The translations under genes were made by a program, and so were the position numbers. Below are positions 7,464 through 14,604 of a stretch of DNA of 25,283 bases, in pieces. The notes under the pieces were generated by a model. It was given only the letters and a program-made list of their open reading frames with translations. It was not told the DNA's origin and searched no databases. This stretch comes from Collinsella sp. (GTDB lineage: Bacteria > Actinomycetota > Coriobacteriia > Coriobacteriales > Coriobacteriaceae). The DNA is taken from assembly GCA_019414265.1 (NCBI GenBank), contig DXMJ01000005.1:66024-91306 (forward strand). Reading direction: 5' to 3'. Every line of letters begins with the position of its first letter. Positions within the stretch are counted from its first letter, which is position 1.

Positions 7464-8549
7464 ATGAATGACGCGAACGAGCTCATCTCATTTATCGCGT
7501 CGATGTCGGGGGAGGGCAACCTTCGCGTCGAGGAAAACCTTGGCGAGGGGTATGTCCGCCTCCGCGTTTCGGAGGCCGAGCGCCGTCAGGCCAAGCATGA
7601 CATTCAGCATGTAGAGGACATTGTTATCGAGATGCTGCGCAATGCTCGCGATGCCGGAGCCGATAAGGTCTATCTTGCCACGACCAAGGAGGAGGGTGTT
7701 CGCACCCTCCTCTTCCTGGATAACGGTTCGGGTGTGCCGCAGGATATGCAGGAGCGTATCTTCGACGCCCGTGTCACTTCCAAGCTCGAGAGCATGAAAA
7801 TGGACCGTTGGGGTGTTCACGGTCGTGGTATGGCGCTGTTCTCTATCAAGCAGAACACGGATGAGGCACGCGTTGTTACATCGGGCGTCGATTTGGGTTC
7901 CGCGTTTAAGGTGTGCGTTGCCACCGATCGCTTAGGTGAGCGTGCCGACCAGTCGAGCTGGCCTCAGGCCGTTAAAGATGAAGACGGCCGCTATGTATGC
8001 GCTCGCGGCCCCCACAACATCATTCGCGCTGCGTGTGAGTTTGCCCTTGAGGAGCTGCGTGGCTGCGATGTGTATCTGGGCTCTCCGTCCGAGATCGCTG
8101 CGACCCTGTACGCTCAGGCTTCGAGTCGTCTCGATACGTCGCGCCTGCTCTTTATCGATGACGAGCATGAGCTTCCGGTTATCGATCGTTTGGGCCTTGC
8201 CTCGGATGCCGAGGACTTTATCCGGATCTGCTCCGGGCTGGGTCTCGAGATGTCCGAGCGCACTGCCCATCGTATTCTGTCGGGACAGATTAAGCCCGTT
8301 CGCGGTGTGACCGCGCGTCTGCTGCGCGAGCGCGATTCCACCTCGCATGCGCCGGCTCCCGTCGATCTTGCCAAGGACCGTCGAGGCCTTCGTATCGCCA
8401 AGGATGATATGGCGCAATTTTCGCGTGCGGTCGAGCGTGACTTTAACGACCTCGCTGCCCGGTATTACCTCAATCTGTGCGGCGACCCTAAGATTCGCGT
8501 TTCGCGTGATCGCATCACGGTGACGTTCGATCTTGCCAAAGAGGAATAA
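7464..8549 (+). CDS. Uncharacterised GHKL-type ATP-binding protein
   Basis: The 361-residue protein begins at ATG 7464, one base after the rny stop; an upstream in-frame ATG at 7440 lies inside rny. It has the Bergerat ATP-binding fold: an N box in DIVIEMLRNARDAGADKV, a G1 box in FLDNGSGVP, and a lid/G2 box in DRWGVHGRGMALFSIKQ preceded by RVTSK. The NARDAGA form resembles MutL/Hsp90-like members more than histidine kinases, and no phospho-acceptor histidine domain or membrane helix is seen. The second half (about residues 170-361) matches no family I recognise; it includes the HTH-like ERTAHRILSGQIKPVRGVTA. There is no clear Shine-Dalgarno site, so translation may be coupled to rny. The gene sits between rny and spoVS, which suggests an RNA- or DNA-linked regulatory role; this is inference only. 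Confidence 0.8.
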   Translation: MNDANELISFIASMSGEGNLRVEENLGEGYVRLRVSEAERRQAKHDIQHVEDIVIEMLRNARDAGADKVYLATTKEEGVRTLLFLDNGSGVPQDMQERIFDARVTSKLESMKMDRWGVHGRGMALFSIKQNTDEARVVTSGVDLGSAFKVCVATDRLGERADQSSWPQAVKDEDGRYVCARGPHNIIRAACEFALEELRGCDVYLGSPSEIAATLYAQASSRLDTSRLLFIDDEHELPVIDRLGLASDAEDFIRICSGLGLEMSERTAHRILSGQIKPVRGVTARLLRERDSTSHAPAPVDLAKDRRGLRIAKDDMAQFSRAVERDFNDLAARYYLNLCGDPKIRVSRDRITVTFDLAKEE

Positions 8550-8555
8550 AATCTT

Positions 8556-8573
8556 TACCGAGTCCGCTCGGTA
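8556..8573 (+). other. Hairpin between GHKL gene and spoVS
   Basis: TACCGAG (8556-8562) pairs perfectly with CTCGGTA (8567-8573) around TCCG. It lies 6 nt after the GHKL stop and is not followed by a T run, so it is more likely a processing or stability hairpin than a full terminator. Confidence 0.45.
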
Positions 8574-8623
8574 CGATACAGTTATTGCAGTTAAAACGTA
8601 CTTTTAAACGCAGGAGTTTCTTC

Positions 8624-8941
8624 ATGGATTGCCTGAAGGTATCAAGCAAATCATCGCCCGCGTCCGTTGCCGGCGCCATTGCCGGCATGGTCAAAGATGG
8701 CGTCCCCGTCAACATTCAGTGCGTCGGTGCCGGTGCCGTCAATCAGGCCATCAAGGCCGTTGCCATTGCGCGCGGCTTTCTGATTCCGACCGGCTTTGAT
8801 GTCTCCTGTGCGCCGGTGTTCTCCGACATTCTCATTAACGGGGAGTCGCGCACGGCAATCCGTCTCTCTATCTACGTTCACCAGATTAATCGGGCTGCTA
8901 TGGATAATGTCGTCATGGACGACGTCAAGCCTGTGGCATAG
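8624..8941 (+). CDS. spoVS: SpoVS family (Alba-like) protein
   Basis: The 105-residue protein matches SpoVS along its whole length: KVSSKSSPASVAGAIAGMVKD at the start, then VNIQCVGAGAVNQAIKAVAIARGF, and LIPTGFDVSCAPVFSDI. SpoVS has an Alba-like nucleic-acid-binding fold. It is named for a Bacillus stage V sporulation phenotype but also occurs in non-sporulating bacteria. The ATG is preceded by CAGGAG (8611-8616) at a 7-nt spacing. It lies 74 nt after the GHKL gene and 63 nt before miaB. The rny-spoVS-miaB order is shared with several Firmicute and Deinococcus-group genomes, so a role in RNA metabolism or gene regulation is likelier here than sporulation. Confidence 0.93.
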   Translation: MDCLKVSSKSSPASVAGAIAGMVKDGVPVNIQCVGAGAVNQAIKAVAIARGFLIPTGFDVSCAPVFSDILINGESRTAIRLSIYVHQINRAAMDNVVMDDVKPVA

Positions 8942-9004
8942 CGAGTTTATTCGTTGCTCGCGCTCTTTGATTCTGCCTTTTCCACCTCGTTAGGACTTAT
9001 ACAC

Positions 9005-10375
9005 ATGGACCAGCGTTCCGTACGCGATATTCTTGCCGGTAAAACCTACTTTATCCGCACCTTTGGCTGCCAGATGAATCAGCACGACTCCGAGCGCGTG
9101 AGTGGCCTGCTCGATTCGTATGGCTGCCTCATGGCGCTCGATCCGGAGCATGCCGATATTGTCGTGTTCATGACGTGTTGCGTGCGTGAGGCTGCCGATA
9201 CACGCCTGTACGGTCAGTGCAACTCTTGTAAGAGCCTCCCGCCTTCGCCCTCGGGCAAGCGCGTGGTCGCCGTGGGTGGCTGCATCGCGCAGCGTGACGG
9301 TGAGGGTCTGCTCACCAACGTTGATAACGTCAACGTCATATTCGGTACCCATTCCATTGCGCACGTGGCGGAGCTTATCGCCGAGGCGTTCTTGGACGGC
9401 AAGCGCCATATTCGCACCAATGAGCACGAGGACACGGATGCTATGAGCATGCCATGGCATCGTGAGACCCAGTATCACGCCTGGGTGCCCATCATGACAG
9501 GCTGTAACAACTTCTGTACGTACTGTATCGTGCCGTACGTCCGTGGTCGTGAGAAGAGCCGTCCTTTCGAGGAGATTGTCGACGAGGTGACTGGGCTCGT
9601 GCGCCAGGGCGTGCGTGAGATTACGCTGCTGGGTCAAAACGTCAACTCCTATGGTCGCGATCTGTTTGGCAAGCCACGTTTTGCCGACCTGTTGCGTGCC
9701 GTGGGCGATACGGGTGTAGAGCGTATCTTCTTTACTTCCTCGCACCCCAAAGACCTGCTGCCCGAGACCATCGATGCTATGGCCGAGACGTCTGCCGTCA
9801 TGCCGCAGCTGCACCTGGCAGTTCAGTCGGGCTCGACGCGCATCCTTAAAGAGATGAATCGTCGCTATACGCGTGAGGATTATCTGGGGCTCGTCGATCG
9901 CATCCGCAATCGCATGCCCGATATCGCGCTTTCGACGGATATCATCGTGGGCTTTCCCGGCGAGACCGAGGAAGACTTTGAGCAGACGCTCTCGCTTGCC
10001 GAGACCGTTCGCTATGCTCAGGCCTATACGTTTATCTATTCCAAGCGCGCCGGTACTCCGGCAGCCGAGATTGACGACCCCACGCCGCATGAGGTGATTC
10101 TTGAGCGCTTCAACCGTCTGGTGAAGGTTATCGAGACCACAGCGCACGAGTATAACCAAGGTGAGCTCCACACCGTTGTGCCGGCGCTTATTGAGGGTAC
10201 GAGCAAAAAGAATGCCGCGGTGCTGCTGGGCAAGAGTCCTAAGAATCAGACCGTTCATGCACCGATTCCCGAGGGCTATAGCATCGATCAGTTGGTTGGC
10301 AAGATTGTCGATGTTGACATCGATGTTGCCAAGACGTGGTATCTGTCCGGATCCGTTGTGGGCGAGCCGCGCTAA
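9005..10375 (+). CDS. miaB: tRNA-2-methylthio-N6-dimethylallyladenosine synthase MiaB
   Basis: MiaB methylthiolates i6A37 to ms2i6A37 in tRNAs reading UNN codons, using radical SAM chemistry and two Fe-S clusters. The N-terminal domain holds C22 (TFGCQMNQHDSE), C58 (FMTCCVREAAD, with Met where Asn is usual) and C93 (GGCIAQ). The radical-SAM motif CNNFCTYC carries C167, C171 and C174, followed by IVPYVRGREKSR. A TRAM domain closes the 456-residue protein. ATG 9005 is chosen because the protein then begins just ahead of the family's conserved N-terminus and AGGA lies 10 nt upstream; the frame is open to 8954 but lacks homology there. The next gene, miaA, makes the i6A substrate, and its ATG overlaps this stop by one base. 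Confidence 0.96.
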   Translation: MDQRSVRDILAGKTYFIRTFGCQMNQHDSERVSGLLDSYGCLMALDPEHADIVVFMTCCVREAADTRLYGQCNSCKSLPPSPSGKRVVAVGGCIAQRDGEGLLTNVDNVNVIFGTHSIAHVAELIAEAFLDGKRHIRTNEHEDTDAMSMPWHRETQYHAWVPIMTGCNNFCTYCIVPYVRGREKSRPFEEIVDEVTGLVRQGVREITLLGQNVNSYGRDLFGKPRFADLLRAVGDTGVERIFFTSSHPKDLLPETIDAMAETSAVMPQLHLAVQSGSTRILKEMNRRYTREDYLGLVDRIRNRMPDIALSTDIIVGFPGETEEDFEQTLSLAETVRYAQAYTFIYSKRAGTPAAEIDDPTPHEVILERFNRLVKVIETTAHEYNQGELHTVVPALIEGTSKKNAAVLLGKSPKNQTVHAPIPEGYSIDQLVGKIVDVDIDVAKTWYLSGSVVGEPR

Positions 10376-11313
10376 TGATTTCTTCCGGGGTAGGCCTTTC
10401 CGCCGTTGCGATTGTCGGTCCGACTGCGGTTGGTAAAAGTGATGTCGCAGATCGTTTGGCGGCTCGTCTTTCGTCCGAAGTGCTGTCGTGTGACGCGATG
10501 CAAATCTATCGAGGTATGGATATCGGCACTGCCAAGATGGCACCCGAGGAATGCACGGCGCCTCTACGCCTGGTCGATATTGTTGAACCGGGCGTTGCAT
10601 ATTCTGCAGCGCTGTATCAGGCAGACGCTCGTGTGCATGTTGAGCGCTTGCTGGGCGAGGGCCGTCTGCCGGTGTTTTGCGGGGGTACAGGCTTGTATCT
10701 CAAGGCCGCCCTGGATGAGATGGATTTTCCCTCGGGCGAGCTTGAGGACGATCGCCGCGCGAGGTATCAGGAGCTTGCCGAGCGCATTGGCGAGGAAGCG
10801 CTACACGCGTTGCTTGCCGAGCGTGACCCCGAGTCTGCTGCGGTCATTCACCCCCATAACGTGCGCCGTGTGATTCGTGCGCTCGAGATGCACGATGACG
10901 GCGTGTCATATGCCCAGCAGAAGTCGAAATTCAGTGTTCCGCGCGAGCGTTATCATGCCTTGTGGTTTGGTCTGACGCGTAGCCGTGAAGTGCTCTATGA
11001 GCGCATTAACCTGCGTGTCGACCTTATGTTTGAGCAGGGACTGGTTGATGAGGTCCATGGCCTTATGGATCAGGGTCTGGGTGATGTACTGACGTCGATG
11101 CAGGCAATCGGTTACAAAGAGATTATTGATGCCTTGCGAGGCACTATTACCATGGATGAGGCCCGTGAGCTTATCAAGATGCGCTCACGTCGCTATGCCA
11201 AGCGCCAGCTTTCCTGGTTTAAGCGTGACGATCGCATCGTGTGGTTCGATATGGATGAGTTTACGATCGATGACGTCGTTACTGATATTTACCGTCGCAT
11301 TGAGGCTGCCTAA
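10375..11313 (+). CDS. miaA: tRNA dimethylallyltransferase MiaA
   Basis: MiaA transfers the dimethylallyl group from DMAPP to N6 of A37 in tRNA, giving the i6A that MiaB then modifies. The 312-residue protein has a P-loop GPTAVGKS (residues 15-22), the substrate-contact motif SCDAMQIYRGMDIGTAK, GGTGLYLKA, the HPHNVRRVIRALE block, and the C-terminal QAIGYKEI and RRYAKRQLSWF motifs typical of the family. The start ATG at 10375 shares its A with the miaB TAA stop (TAATG), and the hflX start overlaps the miaA stop the same way. This indicates translational coupling through miaB-miaA-hflX. Confidence 0.97.
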   Translation: MISSGVGLSAVAIVGPTAVGKSDVADRLAARLSSEVLSCDAMQIYRGMDIGTAKMAPEECTAPLRLVDIVEPGVAYSAALYQADARVHVERLLGEGRLPVFCGGTGLYLKAALDEMDFPSGELEDDRRARYQELAERIGEEALHALLAERDPESAAVIHPHNVRRVIRALEMHDDGVSYAQQKSKFSVPRERYHALWFGLTRSREVLYERINLRVDLMFEQGLVDEVHGLMDQGLGDVLTSMQAIGYKEIIDALRGTITMDEARELIKMRSRRYAKRQLSWFKRDDRIVWFDMDEFTIDDVVTDIYRRIEAA

Positions 11314-12602
11314 TGGCTCGTTTCCCTTTGGTCCCCACGGCGCCTGAACCTGAGCGCGCCATCTTGGTTGGTGTTGAGTGGCGCGATAACGCCTGGCCGC
11401 TCGACCGTTCGCTCGACGAGCTTGAGCGTCTGGCCTACACTGCTGGAGCCCAATGCGTTGCGCGCTTGTCTCAGCGCCTGGTCAAACCCTATCCCAAATC
11501 GTTTATCGGTTCTGGCAAGGTCGAGGAGCTGTGCGGTCTGGTGCATCGTATGGATGCGGATGTTGTTATCTTCGACGACGACCTGACGCCTTCGCAGCAG
11601 TCCTATCTTGAGAAAGCCGTGGGCGAACCGGTCAAGATTATTGACCGTACGGCATTGATTTTGGACATCTTTGGCCTGCATGCCCAGACTCGTGAGGGCC
11701 GCTTGCAGGTGCAACTGGCTCAGCTGCAGTACCTGCTACCTCGCCTGCGAGGTATGTGGAGCCACCTTGCCAAGGAGCAGACACGTGGCGGTATTGGCTC
11801 GCGCTTTGGCCAGGGCGAAAGCCAGCTCGAGGTCGACCGTCGCCTGATTCGAAATAAGATTGCTGCGCTTCGACGCGAACTGAAACAGGTTGAACAACGT
11901 CGCGATGTGCAATCAAAAAGCCGTATTGAATCGCCGGCGTTTCGCGTGGCGTTGGCTGGCTACACCAATGCTGGCAAGTCGACGTTGCTTAATCGTTTGA
12001 CGGGATCCACGGTACTTTCGCAGGATAAGCTGTTTGCCACGCTCGATCCTACAACGCGCTCGTACCGTTTGCCCGGTGGTCGTGGCATGACGATTACCGA
12101 TACCGTCGGCTTTATTCAAAAGCTGCCCCATGGTCTGGTCGACGCGTTTAAATCTACGCTTTCCGAGGTGCTCGGCGCCGATTTGATTCTTAAAGTTGTA
12201 GATGCTTCCGATGAGGATTACGAGCGTCAGCTTGAGGCGGTTGATCGTGTCCTTGACGAGATTGGTGCCGGTGAGCGCCTGACGCTTGCCGTGTTCAATA
12301 AAATTGATTTGCTCGATAGTGTCGACCGCTTGAGCTTCCGCCGGCGCTATCCCGAGGCAGTGCTGTTCTCGGCTCAGACGGGTGAGGGTCTTGATGACTT
12401 AGTCGACCGTATCGCTCGTGAGGCGGCTGCCACTGATGTGTTGCTCTCCGCTGATATCCCGTATCGCGAGGGGGCCCTCATCACGCTGGTACATGAGCAG
12501 GGAACCCTTCTGCATGAGGAATATCTCGAGGACGGCGTTCGTATTGTGGCGAAGTTGCCGGCCCGAATCGCACCGCGTCTTGAGCGTTACCGTACGGAAT
12601 AA
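11313..12602 (+). CDS. hflX: GTPase HflX
   Basis: HflX is a ribosome-associated GTPase that splits stalled or stressed 70S ribosomes. The 429-residue protein has the N-terminal glycine-rich HflX domain (FIGSGKVEEL, DRTALILDIFGLHAQTREG, GGIGSRFGQGESQLEVDRR), then the G domain with G1 GYTNAGKST (about residue 216), the switch region FATLDPTTRSYRLPGG, G3 DTVGFI, G4 NKID, and G5-like FSAQTGEG. The start overlaps the miaA stop by one base. Its 3' end overlaps the convergent gene at 12587-13291 by 16 bp, with no terminator visible between them. The miaA-hflX neighbourhood is conserved in many bacteria. Confidence 0.96.
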   Translation: MARFPLVPTAPEPERAILVGVEWRDNAWPLDRSLDELERLAYTAGAQCVARLSQRLVKPYPKSFIGSGKVEELCGLVHRMDADVVIFDDDLTPSQQSYLEKAVGEPVKIIDRTALILDIFGLHAQTREGRLQVQLAQLQYLLPRLRGMWSHLAKEQTRGGIGSRFGQGESQLEVDRRLIRNKIAALRRELKQVEQRRDVQSKSRIESPAFRVALAGYTNAGKSTLLNRLTGSTVLSQDKLFATLDPTTRSYRLPGGRGMTITDTVGFIQKLPHGLVDAFKSTLSEVLGADLILKVVDASDEDYERQLEAVDRVLDEIGAGERLTLAVFNKIDLLDSVDRLSFRRRYPEAVLFSAQTGEGLDDLVDRIAREAAATDVLLSADIPYREGALITLVHEQGTLLHEEYLEDGVRIVAKLPARIAPRLERYRTE

Positions 12603-13291
12603 ATCAGCTCCAGTACACCCAAGATAATCGGTTGATGAAGCAGGTAGAACGGCAGTGCATGGCGTCCGAGGCTCGCGAGCGCCGGGATGGGATTCGCATA
12701 GACCCATGCTGGCGCTTCACGGTTTGCTTTTTGTGCCGTGCGGGCGGCAAAGAAGCCTGTGAGGTACATAAATAAGAAGGGTATTAGCGGATAGTAATCA
12801 CCGGAGACAAAGTCTGGACCTGGGAAACCTAGCCAAGCTAGATAGGGGATAGGGTAGACCGCTTTAGGAATGCTCCAGGTACAGGCAAAGAGTATGAGGC
12901 AAATCGCTATACCCCATACTGCCGGCACCCTATCGAGAACCGGGCGCGCGAGCGCGACAATGGCGGTGCACGCCGCCATGCAGAAAATGATGCCGAAGTT
13001 CACCGAGTCATCGACTGAGACGAGCGTCGTTGCGACCCATACAACTAAAGCGGCAACGGTATATTTGGCGGCACGCTTGATGTTGTTACGCGAGAGGGTG
13101 CACATCCAGCCGGCAATAAATAAAAATACCCAACTGATGCTGGCGCGCCAGATGTCCTGGAAGATGGTCTGGGTAAACCAAGGCATGTTCCAGCCATATA
13201 GGTAAGCAAGGTCGTAGCAGGCATGAAATCCCGCCATCGATAGCATGGTAAACCCGCGAATGGTATCAAAGACGGTGATGCGTTTTTGCAT
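12587..13291 (-). CDS. Membrane acyltransferase-like protein (HGSNAT/DUF1624 type)
   Basis: The 234-residue protein is largely hydrophobic with about six or seven membrane helices. It starts ITVFDTIRGFTMLSMAGFHACYDL, which resembles the heparan-alpha-glucosaminide N-acetyltransferase catalytic (DUF1624) family: an early R-G-hydrophobic motif, a conserved His in the first helix region, and a late LGRHALPFYLLHQPIILG. These multipass proteins are predicted to acetylate sugars across the membrane; the substrate here is unknown. The ATG overlaps the lexA stop by one base (TAATG on this strand), so the gene should be cotranscribed with lexA and hence SOS-responsive. The 3' end overlaps hflX by 16 bp. 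The family call comes from overall pattern, not a search. Confidence 0.75.
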   Translation of the reverse strand: MQKRITVFDTIRGFTMLSMAGFHACYDLAYLYGWNMPWFTQTIFQDIWRASISWVFLFIAGWMCTLSRNNIKRAAKYTVAALVVWVATTLVSVDDSVNFGIIFCMAACTAIVALARPVLDRVPAVWGIAICLILFACTWSIPKAVYPIPYLAWLGFPGPDFVSGDYYPLIPFLFMYLTGFFAARTAQKANREAPAWVYANPIPALASLGRHALPFYLLHQPIILGVLELIYSVR

Positions 13292-13935
13292 TACGAAAAC
13301 CGGCGCATCAAACCGACGACCTTGCCCAGAATCGTGGGATTTGTCGCGTAGATGGGCTCCATGGTGTCGTTTTCAGGCTGCAGGCGAACGCGCCCCTGCT
13401 CCTTGTAGAACGTTTTGACTGTTGCGGAGCCTTCGATCATGGCAACGATAATCTCGCCATTCATGGCGCTCTTCTGCTCGCGAACGATGATGTAGTCGCC
13501 GTTATAGATGCCGACGTTAATCATCGAATTGCCGTGGACCTCGAGGATAAAGGACCCCTGGTCCGTTGCGATTTCGGTCGGGATGGTAAAGGTGTCCTCG
13601 ATATTCTGCTCGGCAAGGATGGGAATCCCTGCGGCGACGCGGCCTACGAGAGGCAGCGATACGGTGCCGCGGGGTGCCGTAGGCTCATCGGACTTTGAGA
13701 TGGAGACGGAAGACCCGTCTTCGTCAAAGAGCTCGAGGGCGCGAGGCTTGGTGGCGTCACGCTTGAGCAGGCCGCGTGCTTCGAGTGCGGAGAGATGTGC
13801 ATGTACGGTACTAGGGGAGGAAAGGCCCACAGCCGAAGCCATCTCGCGCACACTGGGCGGATAGCCCTTCTCCTGCTGATATTCCTTGATGAAGTCGTAA
13901 ATTTGCTGCTGACGCTTGGTAATTTTGCGAGCCAT
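13291..13935 (-). CDS. lexA: SOS repressor LexA
   Basis: LexA represses the SOS regulon and is inactivated by RecA-stimulated self-cleavage. The 214-residue protein has an N-terminal winged helix-turn-helix (ITKRQQQIYDFI, PPSVREMASAVGLSS, ARGLLKRD), the cleavage site A102-G103 in VGRVAAGIP, catalytic S137 in HGNSMI and K174 in ATVKTF. ATG 13935 is chosen over an in-frame ATG at 13965 because AGAGAGGAA lies 7 nt upstream and MARKITKRQ is the expected start. The control region shared with the divergent gene at 14099 has two good LexA boxes and a third weak one, so autoregulation is expected. The next gene on this strand overlaps its stop by one base. Confidence 0.97.
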   Translation of the reverse strand: MARKITKRQQQIYDFIKEYQQEKGYPPSVREMASAVGLSSPSTVHAHLSALEARGLLKRDATKPRALELFDEDGSSVSISKSDEPTAPRGTVSLPLVGRVAAGIPILAEQNIEDTFTIPTEIATDQGSFILEVHGNSMINVGIYNGDYIIVREQKSAMNGEIIVAMIEGSATVKTFYKEQGRVRLQPENDTMEPIYATNPTILGKVVGLMRRFS

Positions 13936-13958
13936 CAGGGATTCCTCTCTACTCATAC

Positions 13959-13972
13959 CAAACAAATGTTCT
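13959..13972 (-). promoter_or_regulatory. Weak third LexA-box candidate near lexA start
   Basis: CAAACAAATGTTCT resembles CGAAC-N4-GTTCG, with one core mismatch in the left half-site and altered outer bases. It lies just 24 bp upstream of the lexA ATG. It may be a low-affinity LexA site or chance. Confidence 0.35.
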
Positions 13973-13980
13973 ATTTTTGC

Positions 13981-14008
13981 TTGACAGGAACAACTGTTCG
14001 AAGATAAT
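13981..14008 (+). promoter_or_regulatory. Promoter of the LysM gene with LexA box in the spacer
   Basis: TTGACA (13981-13986) and GATAAT (14003-14008) are 16 bp apart. The spacer is almost filled by GGAACAACTGTTCG (13987-14000), which carries the GAAC-N4-GTTC core of the LexA box. The layout matches the recA promoter, so LexA repression of the divergent LysM gene is well supported. Confidence 0.82.
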
Positions 14009-14014
14009 AATAAC

Positions 14015-14028
14015 CGAACACTCGTTCC
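14015..14028 (-). promoter_or_regulatory. Second LexA box in the lexA/LysM intergenic region
   Basis: CGAACACTCGTTCC matches CGAAC-N4-GTTC. Its centre is 28 bp from that of the first box. On the minus strand a TATTAT -10-like element (complement of 14004-14012) lies immediately downstream, so this box probably controls lexA itself. Confidence 0.78.
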
Positions 14029-14068
14029 CGCGCTAGACTTTTTTGTCCCCGCGGCTTGATAAAACAGT

Positions 14069-14088
14069 TCTCGTCAAAACAAACGAGA
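14069..14088 (+). other. Hairpin covering the Shine-Dalgarno region of the LysM gene
   Basis: TCTCGT (14069-14074) pairs with ACGAGA (14083-14088) around an 8-nt loop. The right arm is the start of the GAGAGGAG ribosome site of the gene at 14099, so translation could be dampened. The stem is only 6 bp. Confidence 0.35.
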
Positions 14089-14098
14089 GGAGAACAGA

Positions 14099-14548
14099 AT
14101 GAACGCAGCGGATATGGTCCAGGGAAACCTCGCCCTTAAGCTCGAGACGCCCGCCTCGCCTGCCTTTACGGTCGTGAAGGGCGGACGCTCTCATTTTCAG
14201 GCCGTGGCCACTAAGCCCGTTCGCACCCAGCGTGCGGCCGCTGCTTTGGCTCCTGTTGCCCTGAAGGCCTCGACGATTGTTGCTGTTGCTGTAGCGTTCA
14301 CCCTGTTCTTTGTGCTCGCCACGTCAGTTTTTTCTGCTCGCCACGCAGCATATGCCGATTCCGTAGCCAACGTTACCTACGAGACGGTTCGCGTGCAGCC
14401 CGGCGATTCCCTGTGGTCGCTTGCCCAGGAGCATCCCATCGATGGCCTTTCCACACAGGAGACTTCCGACATGATTCGTAGCGTCAATCACCTCGATCGC
14501 GGCTCTCTTGATGCTGGTGCAGTTCTGAAAGTTCCGACTCGTTCGTAA
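14099..14548 (+). CDS. LysM membrane protein, YneA/ChiZ-like SOS cell-division inhibitor
   Basis: The 149-residue protein has a cytoplasmic Ala/Thr-rich N-terminus, one membrane helix (about 58-80, STIVAVAVAFTLFFVLATSV) and an extracellular LysM domain (about 94-148, YETVRVQPGDSLWSLAQ to AGAVLKVP). This is the architecture of Bacillus YneA, Mycobacterium ChiZ (Rv2719c) and Corynebacterium DivS. Those are small proteins encoded divergently from lexA that delay septation during DNA damage. The position beside lexA, the LexA box inside its promoter, and nrdR downstream match the mycobacterial order lexA-Rv2719c-nrdR. The sequence similarity to those proteins is limited, so the functional call rests on architecture and context. 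The start follows GAGAGGAG at 14085-14092. Confidence 0.8.
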   Translation: MNAADMVQGNLALKLETPASPAFTVVKGGRSHFQAVATKPVRTQRAAAALAPVALKASTIVAVAVAFTLFFVLATSVFSARHAAYADSVANVTYETVRVQPGDSLWSLAQEHPIDGLSTQETSDMIRSVNHLDRGSLDAGAVLKVPTRS

Positions 14549-14562
14549 GATTTCGGCTCGGT

Positions 14563-14604
14563 CGCATGGTACCCTTGTTATCGTTTAGGAGGAGGTACCA
14601 TGCG
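14563..14604 (+). promoter_or_regulatory. 11-bp inverted repeat spanning the nrdR start codon
   Basis: CGCATGGTACC (14563-14573) is perfectly complementary to GGTACCATGCG (14594-14604). The right arm contains the nrdR ATG (14600-14602). The 20-nt loop contains most of the AGGAGGAGG ribosome site. In RNA this would put the start codon in a stem; in DNA it could be an operator overlapping a possible -10 (TTGTTAT region). Confidence 0.7.

Noticed and set aside
8990..10600. A 536-codon minus-strand frame over miaB
   Set aside because: Same reason: antisense of a certain gene, with no motifs and no ribosome site.
13936..13965. ATG at 13965 (minus strand) as the lexA start
   Set aside because: The added ten residues translate the AGAGAGGAA ribosome site and overlap a weak LexA-box candidate; ATG 13935 gives the family's usual N-terminus.
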